Source of the DNA: a candidate division CSSED10-310 bacterium | GTDB lineage: Bacteria; CSSED10-310 | DNA length: 64,000 nucleotides | NCBI GenBank assembly: GCA_016931515.1 | Contig: JAFGEQ010000019.1 | Coordinates: forward strand, 224,700 to 288,699 | Direction of reading: 5' to 3' | Position numbers and translations under genes: made by a program | In this document: positions 19,699-29,009 of the stretch, piece after piece | Layout of the letters: each line of letters starts with the position of its first letter | Numbering within the stretch: position 1 is the stretch's first letter | The notes under the pieces: model-generated | What the model saw: only the letters and a program-made list of their open reading frames with translations | Told to the model about the DNA's origin: nothing | Database searches by the model: none

Positions 19699-20718
19699 TT
19701 AATCCGTCCGGGGATTCAGTGCGTCGTTCAGTACAATTTGAATCACAAGTTTGTAAAATTCCTCCGGGCGGGTGAGAGTGAAAATCTGCCTCCGGAATTG
19801 TGACACGTGCCTGAATCCCTTCAGATACCAGGCTGCATGTTTCCGGAAGATCAGGATACCTTTTCTTTCACCGTACTGCTGAATCAGGTAATCGAGATGT
19901 TGTGCGAACACCCGCAGGCGCTCCTGTAATGTCGGTTCAGGCGGGATGACCCCGGTACGGAAAAAGCGGTCGATCCGGCCCGGGAGCCATGGATTGCCCA
20001 GAAGTCCCCTGGCAATCATCACACCGTTGCATCCTGTCCTTTTTATAAGATTGCGGGCATCTTCCAGCGTGAAAATATCTCCGTTTCCAATTACCGGAAA
20101 CGACACGCAGTCCCTGACTGCTGCGATCGAATCCCAATCAGCGGGTTGAGAATAGGTTGTTCGATACCGTCCGTGGACCGTGATAAAATCAACTCCCTCC
20201 GACTCCGCCATCCTTGCGAAATCCGGCGCTCTGAAATCTCCGGGTTGCACACCGAGCCTGATTTTGATGCTTAACGGGCCACTGAAAGAACTACGAACCG
20301 CCCGAACAATCCGAGTCGCCCGTGGCAAGTCGTTCATTAACGCAAGACCTGCGGCATTTCGAAAAATCTTTTTTGCCGGACACCCCATATTGATGTCAAT
20401 TATATCCGGCTGCAGATATCGAATCAGATCAATCGTTTGAACCATGTGTTCCGCTGAATAGCCGAACAATTGCGCATTGATGGGGTGTATACCGGGATAC
20501 CAGCGCAGGATTTTCGGCAATCCTTTCGGATGTTTTGCGAGGCTGGCGGTCGGTATCATCTCAGTACTTATTACGGGAGCGTTGCAATCACGCAGTATGC
20601 GCTGAAATGCTTCATCGGATACTCCAGCCAGCGGAGCAGACAGTGTGGCCGGCACTTCGCCTGAGAACAGTGTCTGTAGAAAAGTTTTCATGTCACGATC
20701 CGACTGCCACCGGGTCAA
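19699..20718 (-). CDS. tRNA-dihydrouridine synthase
   Basis: 339 residues. An FMN-dependent TIM barrel that reduces uridine to dihydrouridine in tRNA. Family motifs are LSAPLAGVSDEAFQRIL, DINMGCPAKKI with the catalytic Cys, LSIKIRLG, VHGRYRTTYSQPADW and the phosphate-binding GVMIARGLLGNPW. The longest frame starts with TTG at 20718 and overlaps the upstream deacetylase by TTGA. A Met at residue 10 (20691) is an alternative start that fits the usual N-terminus better. The subfamily (DusA/B/C) is not certain; the overall pattern is closest to DusB/NifR3. Confidence 0.92.
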   Translation of the reverse strand: MTRWQSDRDMKTFLQTLFSGEVPATLSAPLAGVSDEAFQRILRDCNAPVISTEMIPTASLAKHPKGLPKILRWYPGIHPINAQLFGYSAEHMVQTIDLIRYLQPDIIDINMGCPAKKIFRNAAGLALMNDLPRATRIVRAVRSSFSGPLSIKIRLGVQPGDFRAPDFARMAESEGVDFITVHGRYRTTYSQPADWDSIAAVRDCVSFPVIGNGDIFTLEDARNLIKRTGCNGVMIARGLLGNPWLPGRIDRFFRTGVIPPEPTLQERLRVFAQHLDYLIQQYGERKGILIFRKHAAWYLKGFRHVSQFRRQIFTLTRPEEFYKLVIQIVLNDALNPRTD

Positions 20719-22043
20719 TTGGTCAGGGAGCGGATGGGAACAACCCGTACACCACTGTCCAGGAGCTTCGGAAGAATCGCCTTCACGTCGTCAAGAGTGG
20801 AAGGAATGGCGTGACCGATTCCGATTGCCGATCCTTTTTTCCGGGCGATGTCAGCCAGTTCCAGCATGCTGGATGTGACATCGCCGGCATTATATCCCTG
20901 ATCGATAAACACTTGGCGAGACGCTGTCGGAATACCCAGTGACCGGGCTGTCATCTCCGCAACGGTATCTGCAGTTGTTCGACTGTCAACAAATATCAGT
21001 TTCCGATCCCGGATCTCCTTCAGAACAGTTTCCATGGCCCGGCTATCGGCTGTCATGCGCGATCCGGTATGATTATTGACTCCGGCAACTCCATCATAGT
21101 CCACCAGCATTTTCCGTGTGCGGGTTATCAGCTCTTCGTTTTCCATCGAGGTTAAAAGGTAGTATTCGGATAAATTACCCATAGCGTCGCTGTTCAGTGG
21201 TTCCATCGGCATATGAAGAAAGGGTGTCTGACCCGATTGCCGCGTCAGTTTGATGATGTCGGCAGAATGCTTCTGATATGGTATGACCGCCAGTGTAATC
21301 GGGATGTCCAATTCATCCAGGAATCGACGCGCAATATCTTCATCTGCTCCAAAATCATCAAAAATCAATGCAATCCGCGGCTTGTCGTTTAATTCATTGT
21401 CGCTCGCATCCATATCCTTTCTGTCCGGTTCATCTGCAGTTGGCTTCATATGCGTCGGGATTGGCGCCGGAGTTGGTGTTCCTTCGGGATTATATACAAA
21501 ATCATATTTATGTGTCCGCTGCCCATGCGTTCCGACATAATAACTCAGTACCCATTCATGGGGTTTTCGAATTACATGACGGTTGTGAACGGTTACGCCG
21601 TTGTTTCCGGCGCTGTCTTCAAATCGGGCGGTCAGGAATTGAAACGTTTCAGTATCAGGGACCCGAAAGATCAAATGCTGAAGCCGTTCGTTGTTCCGGT
21701 TCTTCATTGTCGTCCAGCCTTCGCGGATTAAATTCTGATCTGTAATCCCGAATTCTTCCAATGTTATCGTGCATGCTTGAGCGACATCGCCGGCTGTCAC
21801 TGCGGGACGGATACCTGTTATAGACTCCCATAAACCAACGTGGCCCTTTTTCATTGCACGTTGGTCCAAAATGATTATAAATGCTGATAATATCAGGATG
21901 ACCAGCGTCATGCCGATCAACAGGTATCGAACTCCCCCCCTTTTCTTTTTATGCGCGTGGGACGCAGTCTTGACGCGAGTTCGTGGACTGGCGGCTCTTT
22001 TCCCGGTTCGTGCCTTGGTTTTTTTCTCCGATTCCCTTCTCAA
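20715..22043 (-). CDS. Divergent polysaccharide deacetylase (YibQ-like), membrane anchored
   Basis: 442 residues. A very basic N-terminus (RRESEKKTKARTGKR) and one transmembrane helix (YLLIGMTLVILILSAFIIIL) are followed by a domain of ~110 residues, a Pro/Thr linker (GTPTPAPIPTHM) and a C-terminal deacetylase-like barrel starting PRIALIFDDFGADEDIARRF. Catalytic-type motifs are FDDFG, LHMPMEP and GVNNHTGSRMT, and the domain ends with AIGIGHAIPST. The YibQ family (formerly DUF610) is thought to act on envelope carbohydrate; its substrate is unknown. The TTG start is supported by GGAGA about 8 nt upstream. Confidence 0.8.
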   Translation of the reverse strand: MRRESEKKTKARTGKRAASPRTRVKTASHAHKKKRGGVRYLLIGMTLVILILSAFIIILDQRAMKKGHVGLWESITGIRPAVTAGDVAQACTITLEEFGITDQNLIREGWTTMKNRNNERLQHLIFRVPDTETFQFLTARFEDSAGNNGVTVHNRHVIRKPHEWVLSYYVGTHGQRTHKYDFVYNPEGTPTPAPIPTHMKPTADEPDRKDMDASDNELNDKPRIALIFDDFGADEDIARRFLDELDIPITLAVIPYQKHSADIIKLTRQSGQTPFLHMPMEPLNSDAMGNLSEYYLLTSMENEELITRTRKMLVDYDGVAGVNNHTGSRMTADSRAMETVLKEIRDRKLIFVDSRTTADTVAEMTARSLGIPTASRQVFIDQGYNAGDVTSSMLELADIARKKGSAIGIGHAIPSTLDDVKAILPKLLDSGVRVVPIRSLTN

Positions 22044-22119
22044 AGATGTCTCCGTGATATTTCAGCCACTTCGTCAGATCCATCCGGATCACTTTCGGCC
22101 GATAAATAATTGATTGGAT

Positions 22120-23289
22120 TCATGCAGTGTCTTTCATCATCTCCAACTGATTGAGTGCCGTGTCCATGTAAGGATCTATGTTCTCCAATACCGGAAGCAC
22201 AACAGGAACATCGGGTTCGATCCCGGACTCATTTATTTTATGTCCATCGGCACCGCAATAAAAACCGGTAACCATCAGAACGTCAAAGGTGTCATCCAGC
22301 GATTGAATCTCCCGGCTCACAGCCCGTCCGAAGGATGGGTCGCCGGTAACAATCGCACGACCTGTCGATTTTAAAGCCATTGCACAGGTTTCAGCCGGAC
22401 CCGCACTTGTGCGATCAATTATGACAACCAGGGGAAATCCGGACATGTATTGACCATCTTCGGATCGGAATTCCGAAATGATCTGGTCATCGGATCGACA
22501 TAAGTCAAGCATGGGATGGCCGTCTTCAATAAAGATATCTGCGAGCTTCAAACCGATGGCTTCCGATCCCAGGTTCAGATGTCTGAGATCCAGGATAGTT
22601 GGCCGGATGCTGTCCGGACTGGATAATTCCGCAGTCAACCGGTCCAGGACAGAGGCTGTCAGTTCGCCCGTCAGGCGAATGACCCGGACACCTTCGGTCA
22701 CACTGATGTGAAGTTCGGGTGCGGGAATATCCAGCGAACGCAGCTCAATATCCTCTTCGATAAGCTCCCCTGTCAGATGGTGCTGAATGAAAATCGTGCG
22801 AGTCTCCCCGGGAGTGCCTGTTATCATCCTGGAAGCTCGATCAACCGTCAGATAGGGGGTAACCTGGTCACCGATCCGAATCAGAACGTCTCCGGGCAAT
22901 ATACCCTTTTCCTCGGCGGGAGATCCCGGCAGCAGGTCGATCACATGAATCATGGGATCTCGAAATCCCAGCACCATGCCCAGGGACGCCGGACCATACG
23001 CGGGAATCAGACCGCTTGAACCGCTCTTCGGTAACAGTGCAGCGTAGGGACTGGTTGCAAGCAGCATCCCTTCAACCGCTCCTTCTGCGAGAATTCCGGG
23101 ATCAGTTTCTTCAAGATAACGGGACTGAACCAGTTCAAAACACTGGGAAAACAACTCCAGATACTCAAGAGTACCCGGCTGGCTTTCCGTCGCGTCAGTC
23201 AACAGCGTCCAGCACAACAGAATCGTCAGCACCGGAACGAGAATCACATATGTGTGTTTGCGCATTTTTGTCACCATTCGACGGATCAT
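22120..23289 (-). CDS. S41-family (CtpA-like) carboxy-terminal peptidase homologue, apparently inactive
   Basis: 389 residues. A signal or anchor helix (TYVILVPVLTILLCWTLL) is followed by an S41 N-terminal region, a PDZ domain (SLGMVLGFRDPMIHVIDLLP, EEKGILPGDVLIRIGDQ) and the S41 core. The core aligns without gaps to the Prc/CtpA block SASASEI to FGKG, but reads SAGPAETCAMAL then GDPSFGRA. The catalytic Ser is Gly297, the catalytic Lys is Arg322, and the Asp between them is Ser308. The rest of the fold is well kept, so it is more likely a non-proteolytic adaptor or substrate-binding protein than a decaying gene. It lies 76 bases upstream of the deacetylase gene and is read in the same direction. 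Confidence 0.8.
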   Translation of the reverse strand: MIRRMVTKMRKHTYVILVPVLTILLCWTLLTDATESQPGTLEYLELFSQCFELVQSRYLEETDPGILAEGAVEGMLLATSPYAALLPKSGSSGLIPAYGPASLGMVLGFRDPMIHVIDLLPGSPAEEKGILPGDVLIRIGDQVTPYLTVDRASRMITGTPGETRTIFIQHHLTGELIEEDIELRSLDIPAPELHISVTEGVRVIRLTGELTASVLDRLTAELSSPDSIRPTILDLRHLNLGSEAIGLKLADIFIEDGHPMLDLCRSDDQIISEFRSEDGQYMSGFPLVVIIDRTSAGPAETCAMALKSTGRAIVTGDPSFGRAVSREIQSLDDTFDVLMVTGFYCGADGHKINESGIEPDVPVVLPVLENIDPYMDTALNQLEMMKDTA

Positions 23290-23492
23290 TTGTCGATACC
23301 TTCCGAATCCAATTTATAGAGTATGAAAGTAATTTATTCAAGATTCCAAACTCAGGTGATTCAACAACGGGTCGTCCGGTTTGGTTCCGGATCATCTCCG
23401 GGAGATGTTGTTCGCGGGCATTGTTTGACTTGATCGTATCAATATGATGCAGTATCGACGCTCGAAGGAGCGTCGCTGAAAATTGTTTTTCC

Positions 23493-24308
23493 ATGGCGAC
23501 AGGGAGTGCTGAACTCAGGATGAGAGATACGATACAAGGAATCATTTTTGATCTGGATGGAACATTGCTCGATACAATCGGTGATCTGGCCGACAGCGGT
23601 AATTATATTCTGGCTGAACATGGGTTTCCGACTCATACTGAAGCAGGTTACAAACAGATGGTGGGCGACGGAATCCGGGAACTCGTTACACGCATGTTGC
23701 CAGATTCCAGCCGGGATCCGGACCGGATCAGTTACATGGTGTCACAGATGGAAGCCCGATACGCGCAATACTGGCATGTCAGGACCCGAGTATACGACGG
23801 TATTACGGAATTGCTCGATAATTTGTCGGCGAAGCCCATCAAACTCGCTGTTCTATCCAATAAACCGCATCACTTTACGGTCGTCATGACGGAAGCCTAC
23901 CTGTCCCGATGGCACTTCGATCCGTTATGGGGTGCAGCGAGCCACCGTCCGAAAAAACCGGACCCGGGACCGGCATTGGCGATCGCAAACTACTGGAACC
24001 TGAATCCATCCGATTGTATATTCGTCGGGGATTCCGAGCCGGATATACGAACGGCGAGAGCCGCTGGGATGATCCCGATGGCGGTAACATGGGGATTCCG
24101 TTCCCGTGAACAGCTTGCAGCGGAAGTCCCCGACGGTATTATCGATATTCCGATGGAACTGATCGATATTCTGGATGGACGTTGCAGGAGATTTTCCGAC
24201 AATCGGAACAAGACAGGAAGTTCGGATCCCGGGTTCGCGGAAGATGCCGGCGAGGATCGTGAAGGGATCCAACAGAATAGCAGATTGAACAGACAGGAGT
24301 TGTTATGA
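23493..24308 (+). CDS. gph: HAD-superfamily phosphatase, phosphoglycolate phosphatase type
   Basis: 271 residues. HAD motif I is IIFDLDGTLLDTIGDL (nucleophile and acid Asp), motif II LAVLSNKPHHF, the motif III lysine is in RPKKPDPGPAL, and motif IV is CIFVGDSEPDIRTARAAG. The helical cap and the length fit Gph, which removes phosphate from 2-phosphoglycolate, but related HADs with other substrates cannot be excluded. Two starts are possible: ATG 23493, and ATG 23520, which gives the usual MRDTIQGIIFDLDG beginning. Neither has a well-spaced Shine-Dalgarno. The C-terminal ~50 residues are charged and lie past the HAD fold. It overlaps sppA by ATGA. Confidence 0.85.
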   Translation: MATGSAELRMRDTIQGIIFDLDGTLLDTIGDLADSGNYILAEHGFPTHTEAGYKQMVGDGIRELVTRMLPDSSRDPDRISYMVSQMEARYAQYWHVRTRVYDGITELLDNLSAKPIKLAVLSNKPHHFTVVMTEAYLSRWHFDPLWGAASHRPKKPDPGPALAIANYWNLNPSDCIFVGDSEPDIRTARAAGMIPMAVTWGFRSREQLAAEVPDGIIDIPMELIDILDGRCRRFSDNRNKTGSSDPGFAEDAGEDREGIQQNSRLNRQELL

Positions 24309-26083
24309 AGAAGCTTTTAATCGCAATGGCAGTCCTTCTCGCTCTGATGATAGCCGTCGCAATGGTGACAGGCATCCTCGTCGGGCTAGGTCACCTGAAA
24401 GATTTTGACTTTCGAAAACCCGGCAAAATTGTCATTCAGTTGGATTTTGCCCAGACGATTATCGAGGAGCACTCCAATGATCCATTCCAGAGATTTACAT
24501 CCCGCGGGAACCTCCGGCTGCTGGATGTTGTTCGAACCCTGGATCATGCTGCTTCAAACGAAAAAGTGGCAGGTATCGTGGCCGATTTGTCCGAGCTGTC
24601 TATGGGTATGGCACAACTCCAGGAAGTTCGCGAAGCAGTGCAACGGTTCAGGGCATCTGGAAAATGGGCCATTGCCTATGCCGATACATATTTCAGCTCC
24701 CAGACCGGCACCGGCGTGTATTATCTGGCATCCGCATTCGATGAGATCTACATGCATCCGTCAGGAGACGTTGGCTTTCTGGGTTTGGCCATCGAACCGT
24801 ATTTCCTGAGAAATGCGCTTGATATGTTCGGTGTTGTGCCCTATATGAATCAGCTTTATGAGTATAAAACAGTGGTCAATATGTGGAATGAAAACCACTA
24901 TACTGATGCACATCGTGAGTCAGACAACAAGCTGATCCAGAGCATCTTTGATGAAATCGTGCGGGGTGTTGCAGAGAGCCGAAACATGACGGAGGAGACT
25001 ATTCGTGACCTGGTTGATCATGCTCCTTTCATAGGTCGCGAAGCTCTGGAGGCACGCCTTGTGGATGGTTTCCGATATTGGGATGAGGTTGAAACGCTTA
25101 TCGAGGAAAAAGCCGGGGGCGAAGTCGAAATGCTGCAAACAGGGGACTATTTTCACAAAAAAGTCGGGCGCCTGAACAATGACGGTGACACGGTTATTGC
25201 TCTGGTATACGGACTGGGTGAGGTTGTTCGCGGTGAGGCGACAACGACCCTGACGGGCGGCCAGGTGATGGCTGCAAAAACACTTGCGGCAACATTCCGG
25301 CAATTGAGGGAAGACGGCGATGTGGATGTGGTCGTGTTCCGGGTCAACAGCCCCGGAGGTTCGCCGGACGCATCCGCAACGATTGATCATGAAATCCGTT
25401 TGACTCAGGATGCCGGTATTCCGGTTGTTGTTTCGATGGGTGATGTGGCGGCTTCCGGGGGCTATTACGTTGCGATGAATGCCGATGTAATCATTGCCCA
25501 GCCTATGACGATCACCGGATCAATCGGCGTAGCCGGCGGTAAATTTGTCATCACTGAATTACTAAAAAAAGTTGGGATTACGATTGATGAGATTCATGCA
25601 GGAGACAACGCGAGGTTGTTGTCTATGGTTGCAGATCCGACTGAACACCAGAAGGAACGGTTAAGGGCGATGATGGACAGGATATACGAGGACTTCACGC
25701 AGGGTGTCATGGAAGGTCGCGAGTTATCCGAAGAGCAGATTGATGCAGTGGCGAGGGGACGCGTCTGGACCGGAGCCGATGCCCTTGATATCAAGTTAAT
25801 TGATAAACTGGGTGGTTTATACGACTCGTTGCAGATTGCGTGCGATCTGGCGGAGTTACCTGCCGGAGAAGAGGCGGCAATTCGCATTTACCCGAGGAAA
25901 AAATCATTGCTTGAATCTCTCCGGGATCCGGGACAATTCTTCGCAAAAGTATATACTGCAGCCGTTACACTCGTGCGATACGTCCATCTGCTTGAAACTG
26001 TGGCAGGACCGGAAATCCGATGTCTGGAACAAGCCGTCTCGGCAGATACTCTGACCGCTCCTGTGATGAGTATATCTAATTAA
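24305..26083 (+). CDS. sppA: Signal peptide peptidase SppA, 67 kDa two-domain type
   Basis: 592 residues. It has an N-terminal membrane anchor (KKLLIAMAVLLALMIAVAM) and two tandem ClpP-like domains. The catalytic Lys is in the first half (YEYKTVVNMWNENHYTDAHR) and the catalytic Ser in the second (SMGDVAASGGYYVAMNADVI), as in E. coli SppA. It degrades cleaved signal peptides in the membrane on the periplasmic side. It starts 4 bases inside the phosphatase gene, so the two are co-translated. A strong hairpin lies about 175 bases after the stop. Confidence 0.94.
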   Translation: MKKLLIAMAVLLALMIAVAMVTGILVGLGHLKDFDFRKPGKIVIQLDFAQTIIEEHSNDPFQRFTSRGNLRLLDVVRTLDHAASNEKVAGIVADLSELSMGMAQLQEVREAVQRFRASGKWAIAYADTYFSSQTGTGVYYLASAFDEIYMHPSGDVGFLGLAIEPYFLRNALDMFGVVPYMNQLYEYKTVVNMWNENHYTDAHRESDNKLIQSIFDEIVRGVAESRNMTEETIRDLVDHAPFIGREALEARLVDGFRYWDEVETLIEEKAGGEVEMLQTGDYFHKKVGRLNNDGDTVIALVYGLGEVVRGEATTTLTGGQVMAAKTLAATFRQLREDGDVDVVVFRVNSPGGSPDASATIDHEIRLTQDAGIPVVVSMGDVAASGGYYVAMNADVIIAQPMTITGSIGVAGGKFVITELLKKVGITIDEIHAGDNARLLSMVADPTEHQKERLRAMMDRIYEDFTQGVMEGRELSEEQIDAVARGRVWTGADALDIKLIDKLGGLYDSLQIACDLAELPAGEEAAIRIYPRKKSLLESLRDPGQFFAKVYTAAVTLVRYVHLLETVAGPEIRCLEQAVSADTLTAPVMSISN

Positions 26084-26257
26084 CCCGTATATTTCTGAAT
26101 CCGGAGATTCATGACGCGTTAAGCGGGAGCAGGGAAGAACTGAGGGTGCGGGTAAAAACGAACCGGGAAGAGAAGACGATCCCGACGGTGGTAGCTTCGT
26201 TATTGGGGTTGGAAGCGGGTTCCGACGGGATCGGTTGACTTTTTCGGTTGGCGTCAT

Positions 26258-26296
26258 GCCGGAAACAGGCTCTTAACAAGTCAACCTGTTTCCGGC
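26258..26296. terminator. Hairpin between convergent sppA and beta-helix genes
   Basis: Perfect 12-base inverted repeat GCCGGAAACAGG/CCTGTTTCCGGC with a 15-base loop. It sits in the 226-base gap between the convergent sppA and beta-helix genes, 13 bases from the 3' end of the latter. There is no clear T-run on either side, so it is a likely but not classical bidirectional terminator. Confidence 0.6.
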
Positions 26297-26309
26297 TGCA
26301 ATGATCATG

Positions 26310-28916
26310 TTACTTGTTCGTCCATCCAAATGTAATGTAGTTGATTTCCCCGACAATATGCTCCAGATCGATATGATTCTCCTCAAAGGCAGCGCACCAG
26401 AATCGCGCTCCGTAATAGGTCGAATCGACGTGCGGCCAGTTGAATTCCAGCACCAGCAGCGCCTGGCTCAGTGTCGGCATGAAGATGCCCGGTGAATAAG
26501 CAGCCTCCTGAGTCCAATCAGGCCAGAACCAATAATTCCCCTCGATATCAAGCACGATGAACTGATCGATATAGAGTTCCGGGCACGTGTTGAAGAGCCG
26601 AAGCTGGAGTTTGAAATGGTCATTTTCCCTGAACACGTCACCCGAGAGAATCAGCCGTGAATCCCGGTAGCAGGTTGCGGTTGGCGTGGGTGTCGGAGTC
26701 GGTGTGTACATCGCCTGGTACCCGTAGTGGTATCCGATATCGACCAGACCGATATCGACATGATGATCGGTACGTGTCGTATAGGTGTCCAGACTGATCT
26801 CGGATGCGTCCTGGAGACCGGCATTGACGCATGGGCTTTGCTGGTCTTGCCCGGCGCCCAGTTGTGACAGGTAAAAAACACCGTTGGGACCGTCTACGAA
26901 TAGCGGGTCGAAACTGATATCTCCTTCACCCGCCTGGATCGCTCCGCCGTATTCACCTCCCGCATTCCCCCAGATATTGTTGTGATACAGGTTGGGCTTG
27001 TTTGCGGAATCGTAAACGAAGATTCCTTCACCCTCTAATTGTCCGACGACATTGTTATTGGTGAATTCGCCGGATGCGTCAAGATAATACAAACCGCCAC
27101 CGAAACTGCTTGCGCTGTTACCGATGATTGTATTGTTCATGATGACAGGCTGGCATTCCTTGGCAAAAATTGCTCCACCGTATCCCGCTGAATTCGTATG
27201 AATGAGATTATTGAAGATCAACGGTTGCGATTCATCGCTGATGAAGATTGCACCTCCATCCACATTGGCTTCATTGTAGCTGATGACATTGTGCTTGAGA
27301 GTGGGATTGCTGTTGATGCCGCTGATCGTGATAGCGCCGCCCCTGTACGCCACGCAATTCATGATAATGCATCCTTCGATGACGGGACTGGAGGCATTCG
27401 CGATTGTGATAGCGCCTCCTTTGACCTGGGATCCGCCTTGAGCATATCCGTCCTGAATAGTGAATTCTTTCAATAACGCGAGGTCTGTCTCACCCTGATT
27501 GAAAGTAACGATCGTACCGTTATCGGACCCATTGATAAATGTATGGGAAGCTCCCGATTCTGATTTTACAGTGATGTTTTTCCCCATGAAATTGATCAAT
27601 TCATAATAGACTCCGGCACCGACAAGAACGGTATCAAAATCGCGTGCTGCGTTAATGGCGTGCTGGATATAGGCGTAATCGCCGGGAACCCGGATGATGC
27701 GTGGAAGCGGTGTGTCTGTCGGCGTCTGAGACGGCGTCGGTGTGCGGGTAACTGTCGGCGTTGTCGTTTGAGTGGCGGTATTCGTTGGTGTACGGGTTTG
27801 AGTCGGCGTGCGGGTCGGGGTTGGCGTGCGGGTCGGAGTCACCGTCGGAATCGGTGTTGACGTTGGGGGATCCATGATCTTGTAATGATAACCGAGATCG
27901 ACGAGACTGGTATCTTCCGCCTGGTCCGAGCGGGTTGTTCGTCCGGATAAATCATAGTTTGACACGTTCAACTCGCCGGCATTGACGCAGACACTGGTCG
28001 TTGGCTGACCAGCGGCAGTCTGACTCAGATAGTAGTCACCGAACGGTCCGGTCGTGAAGGAAGGTGTTGTCGTAAGGCAACCGGTTCCTGCCGCAGCAAA
28101 ACCTCCATAGTTTCCATTGGAATTGTTCCAGACATCGCTGTATTGGATGGTCACACTGCTCGTTCCATCCGCGATATAGATACCGTAACCGTTAACTGTA
28201 TTGGTGATGATGCAGTTCTTTACACTGCCTGTGCTTTGAGCAATCGAAACCGTTCCCTGTATCGTCGGGGCTGTGTTCGCGTCAAATGAGCAGTTGAGGA
28301 TGGAGAATGACGAGTTATCCAAAAATACCGTACCGGAATTTGTCGTTGTATTATTGTGAAAGAGGCAGTCGAATATTGCTGGATCGGATGTGTCTCCAGC
28401 AAAAATAGCCACGCCGTATTGACCGGTATTATAGCTAAACGTGCAATGACTGATCATGGGGGAGGCGCCGGACAGATAGATACCGCAACCACGGTTACCG
28501 GCGTTCAGCTTAAATGTGCAGTCCAGAATACTGGGGGACGATCCGATGGAGGTGACACCACCTCCTGTAAAGCTTGGCGTTGAATTTGCCCGGCCATTCT
28601 GAAGGGTCAGCAGTTGAAGTATGGAATCCGGCCCTTCTCCTGATTCGAACGTGACCAGACAACCGGAATCCTGACCATCAAGTATTGTTGGATTGAGCAA
28701 GGATTCACCTTCGACGGTGATCGCTTTTCCAAGGAAATCAATAAACTCGTAATACGTCCCCGGTGCAATTCGAACAATATCGTCCGGATTAGCAGCATTG
28801 ATGGCTGACTGGATTGTCGCATAATCCAGCGGGACTCTCAGGACATCGCCGTATGCCGGGTTGATCATAATCAACAACATGAGCACCATCGGAATCAGTT
28901 TCAAAAATTTTTGCAT
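26310..28916 (-). CDS. Secreted right-handed beta-helix protein, internally duplicated, with Thr-Pro linker and shared C-terminal domain
   Basis: 868 residues with a signal peptide (FLKLIPMVLMLLIMINPAYG). Two homologous beta-helix units follow, each beginning VPxDYAxIQxAINAA and xxYYExIxFxGKxITV and ending in LVDLGYHY or LVDIGYHY. A ~55-residue Thr-Pro-Arg linker separates them. A second short TPTPTPT linker leads to a C-terminal domain with VLDIEGNYWFWPDWTQ and a final YITFGWTNK. Parallel beta-helices often bind or cleave polysaccharides, but I see no catalytic signature, and the C-terminal domain recurs in two other proteins here. AAGGAGGT lies just before the ATG. It is probably a surface or extracellular binding protein. 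Confidence 0.8.
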   Translation of the reverse strand: MQKFLKLIPMVLMLLIMINPAYGDVLRVPLDYATIQSAINAANPDDIVRIAPGTYYEFIDFLGKAITVEGESLLNPTILDGQDSGCLVTFESGEGPDSILQLLTLQNGRANSTPSFTGGGVTSIGSSPSILDCTFKLNAGNRGCGIYLSGASPMISHCTFSYNTGQYGVAIFAGDTSDPAIFDCLFHNNTTTNSGTVFLDNSSFSILNCSFDANTAPTIQGTVSIAQSTGSVKNCIITNTVNGYGIYIADGTSSVTIQYSDVWNNSNGNYGGFAAAGTGCLTTTPSFTTGPFGDYYLSQTAAGQPTTSVCVNAGELNVSNYDLSGRTTRSDQAEDTSLVDLGYHYKIMDPPTSTPIPTVTPTRTPTPTRTPTQTRTPTNTATQTTTPTVTRTPTPSQTPTDTPLPRIIRVPGDYAYIQHAINAARDFDTVLVGAGVYYELINFMGKNITVKSESGASHTFINGSDNGTIVTFNQGETDLALLKEFTIQDGYAQGGSQVKGGAITIANASSPVIEGCIIMNCVAYRGGAITISGINSNPTLKHNVISYNEANVDGGAIFISDESQPLIFNNLIHTNSAGYGGAIFAKECQPVIMNNTIIGNSASSFGGGLYYLDASGEFTNNNVVGQLEGEGIFVYDSANKPNLYHNNIWGNAGGEYGGAIQAGEGDISFDPLFVDGPNGVFYLSQLGAGQDQQSPCVNAGLQDASEISLDTYTTRTDHHVDIGLVDIGYHYGYQAMYTPTPTPTPTATCYRDSRLILSGDVFRENDHFKLQLRLFNTCPELYIDQFIVLDIEGNYWFWPDWTQEAAYSPGIFMPTLSQALLVLEFNWPHVDSTYYGARFWCAAFEENHIDLEHIVGEINYITFGWTNK
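27702..27871 (-). repeat. Low-complexity Thr-Pro linker-coding repeat
   Basis: DNA with near-repeats of GTCGGCGT/GTGCGGGT units that encodes a Thr-Pro-rich spacer between the two beta-helix units of the surrounding gene. It is a coding repeat, not a CRISPR: there are no unique spacers and the unit is in frame with the gene. Such linkers are often extended and glycosylated. Confidence 0.75.
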
Positions 28917-29009
28917 AACCTACCTCCTTGCAAAGTTCTGATTGCAAGGAGATCGGACGACCGGGGATTCGTGCGGGGTGAAGAAAATTATTTTTGGACG
29001 GTGTCAGTG

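Noticed and set aside
27702-27871. Repeat tract as a possible CRISPR
   Set aside because: Short in-frame units encode Thr-Pro; no spacers and no cas genes.
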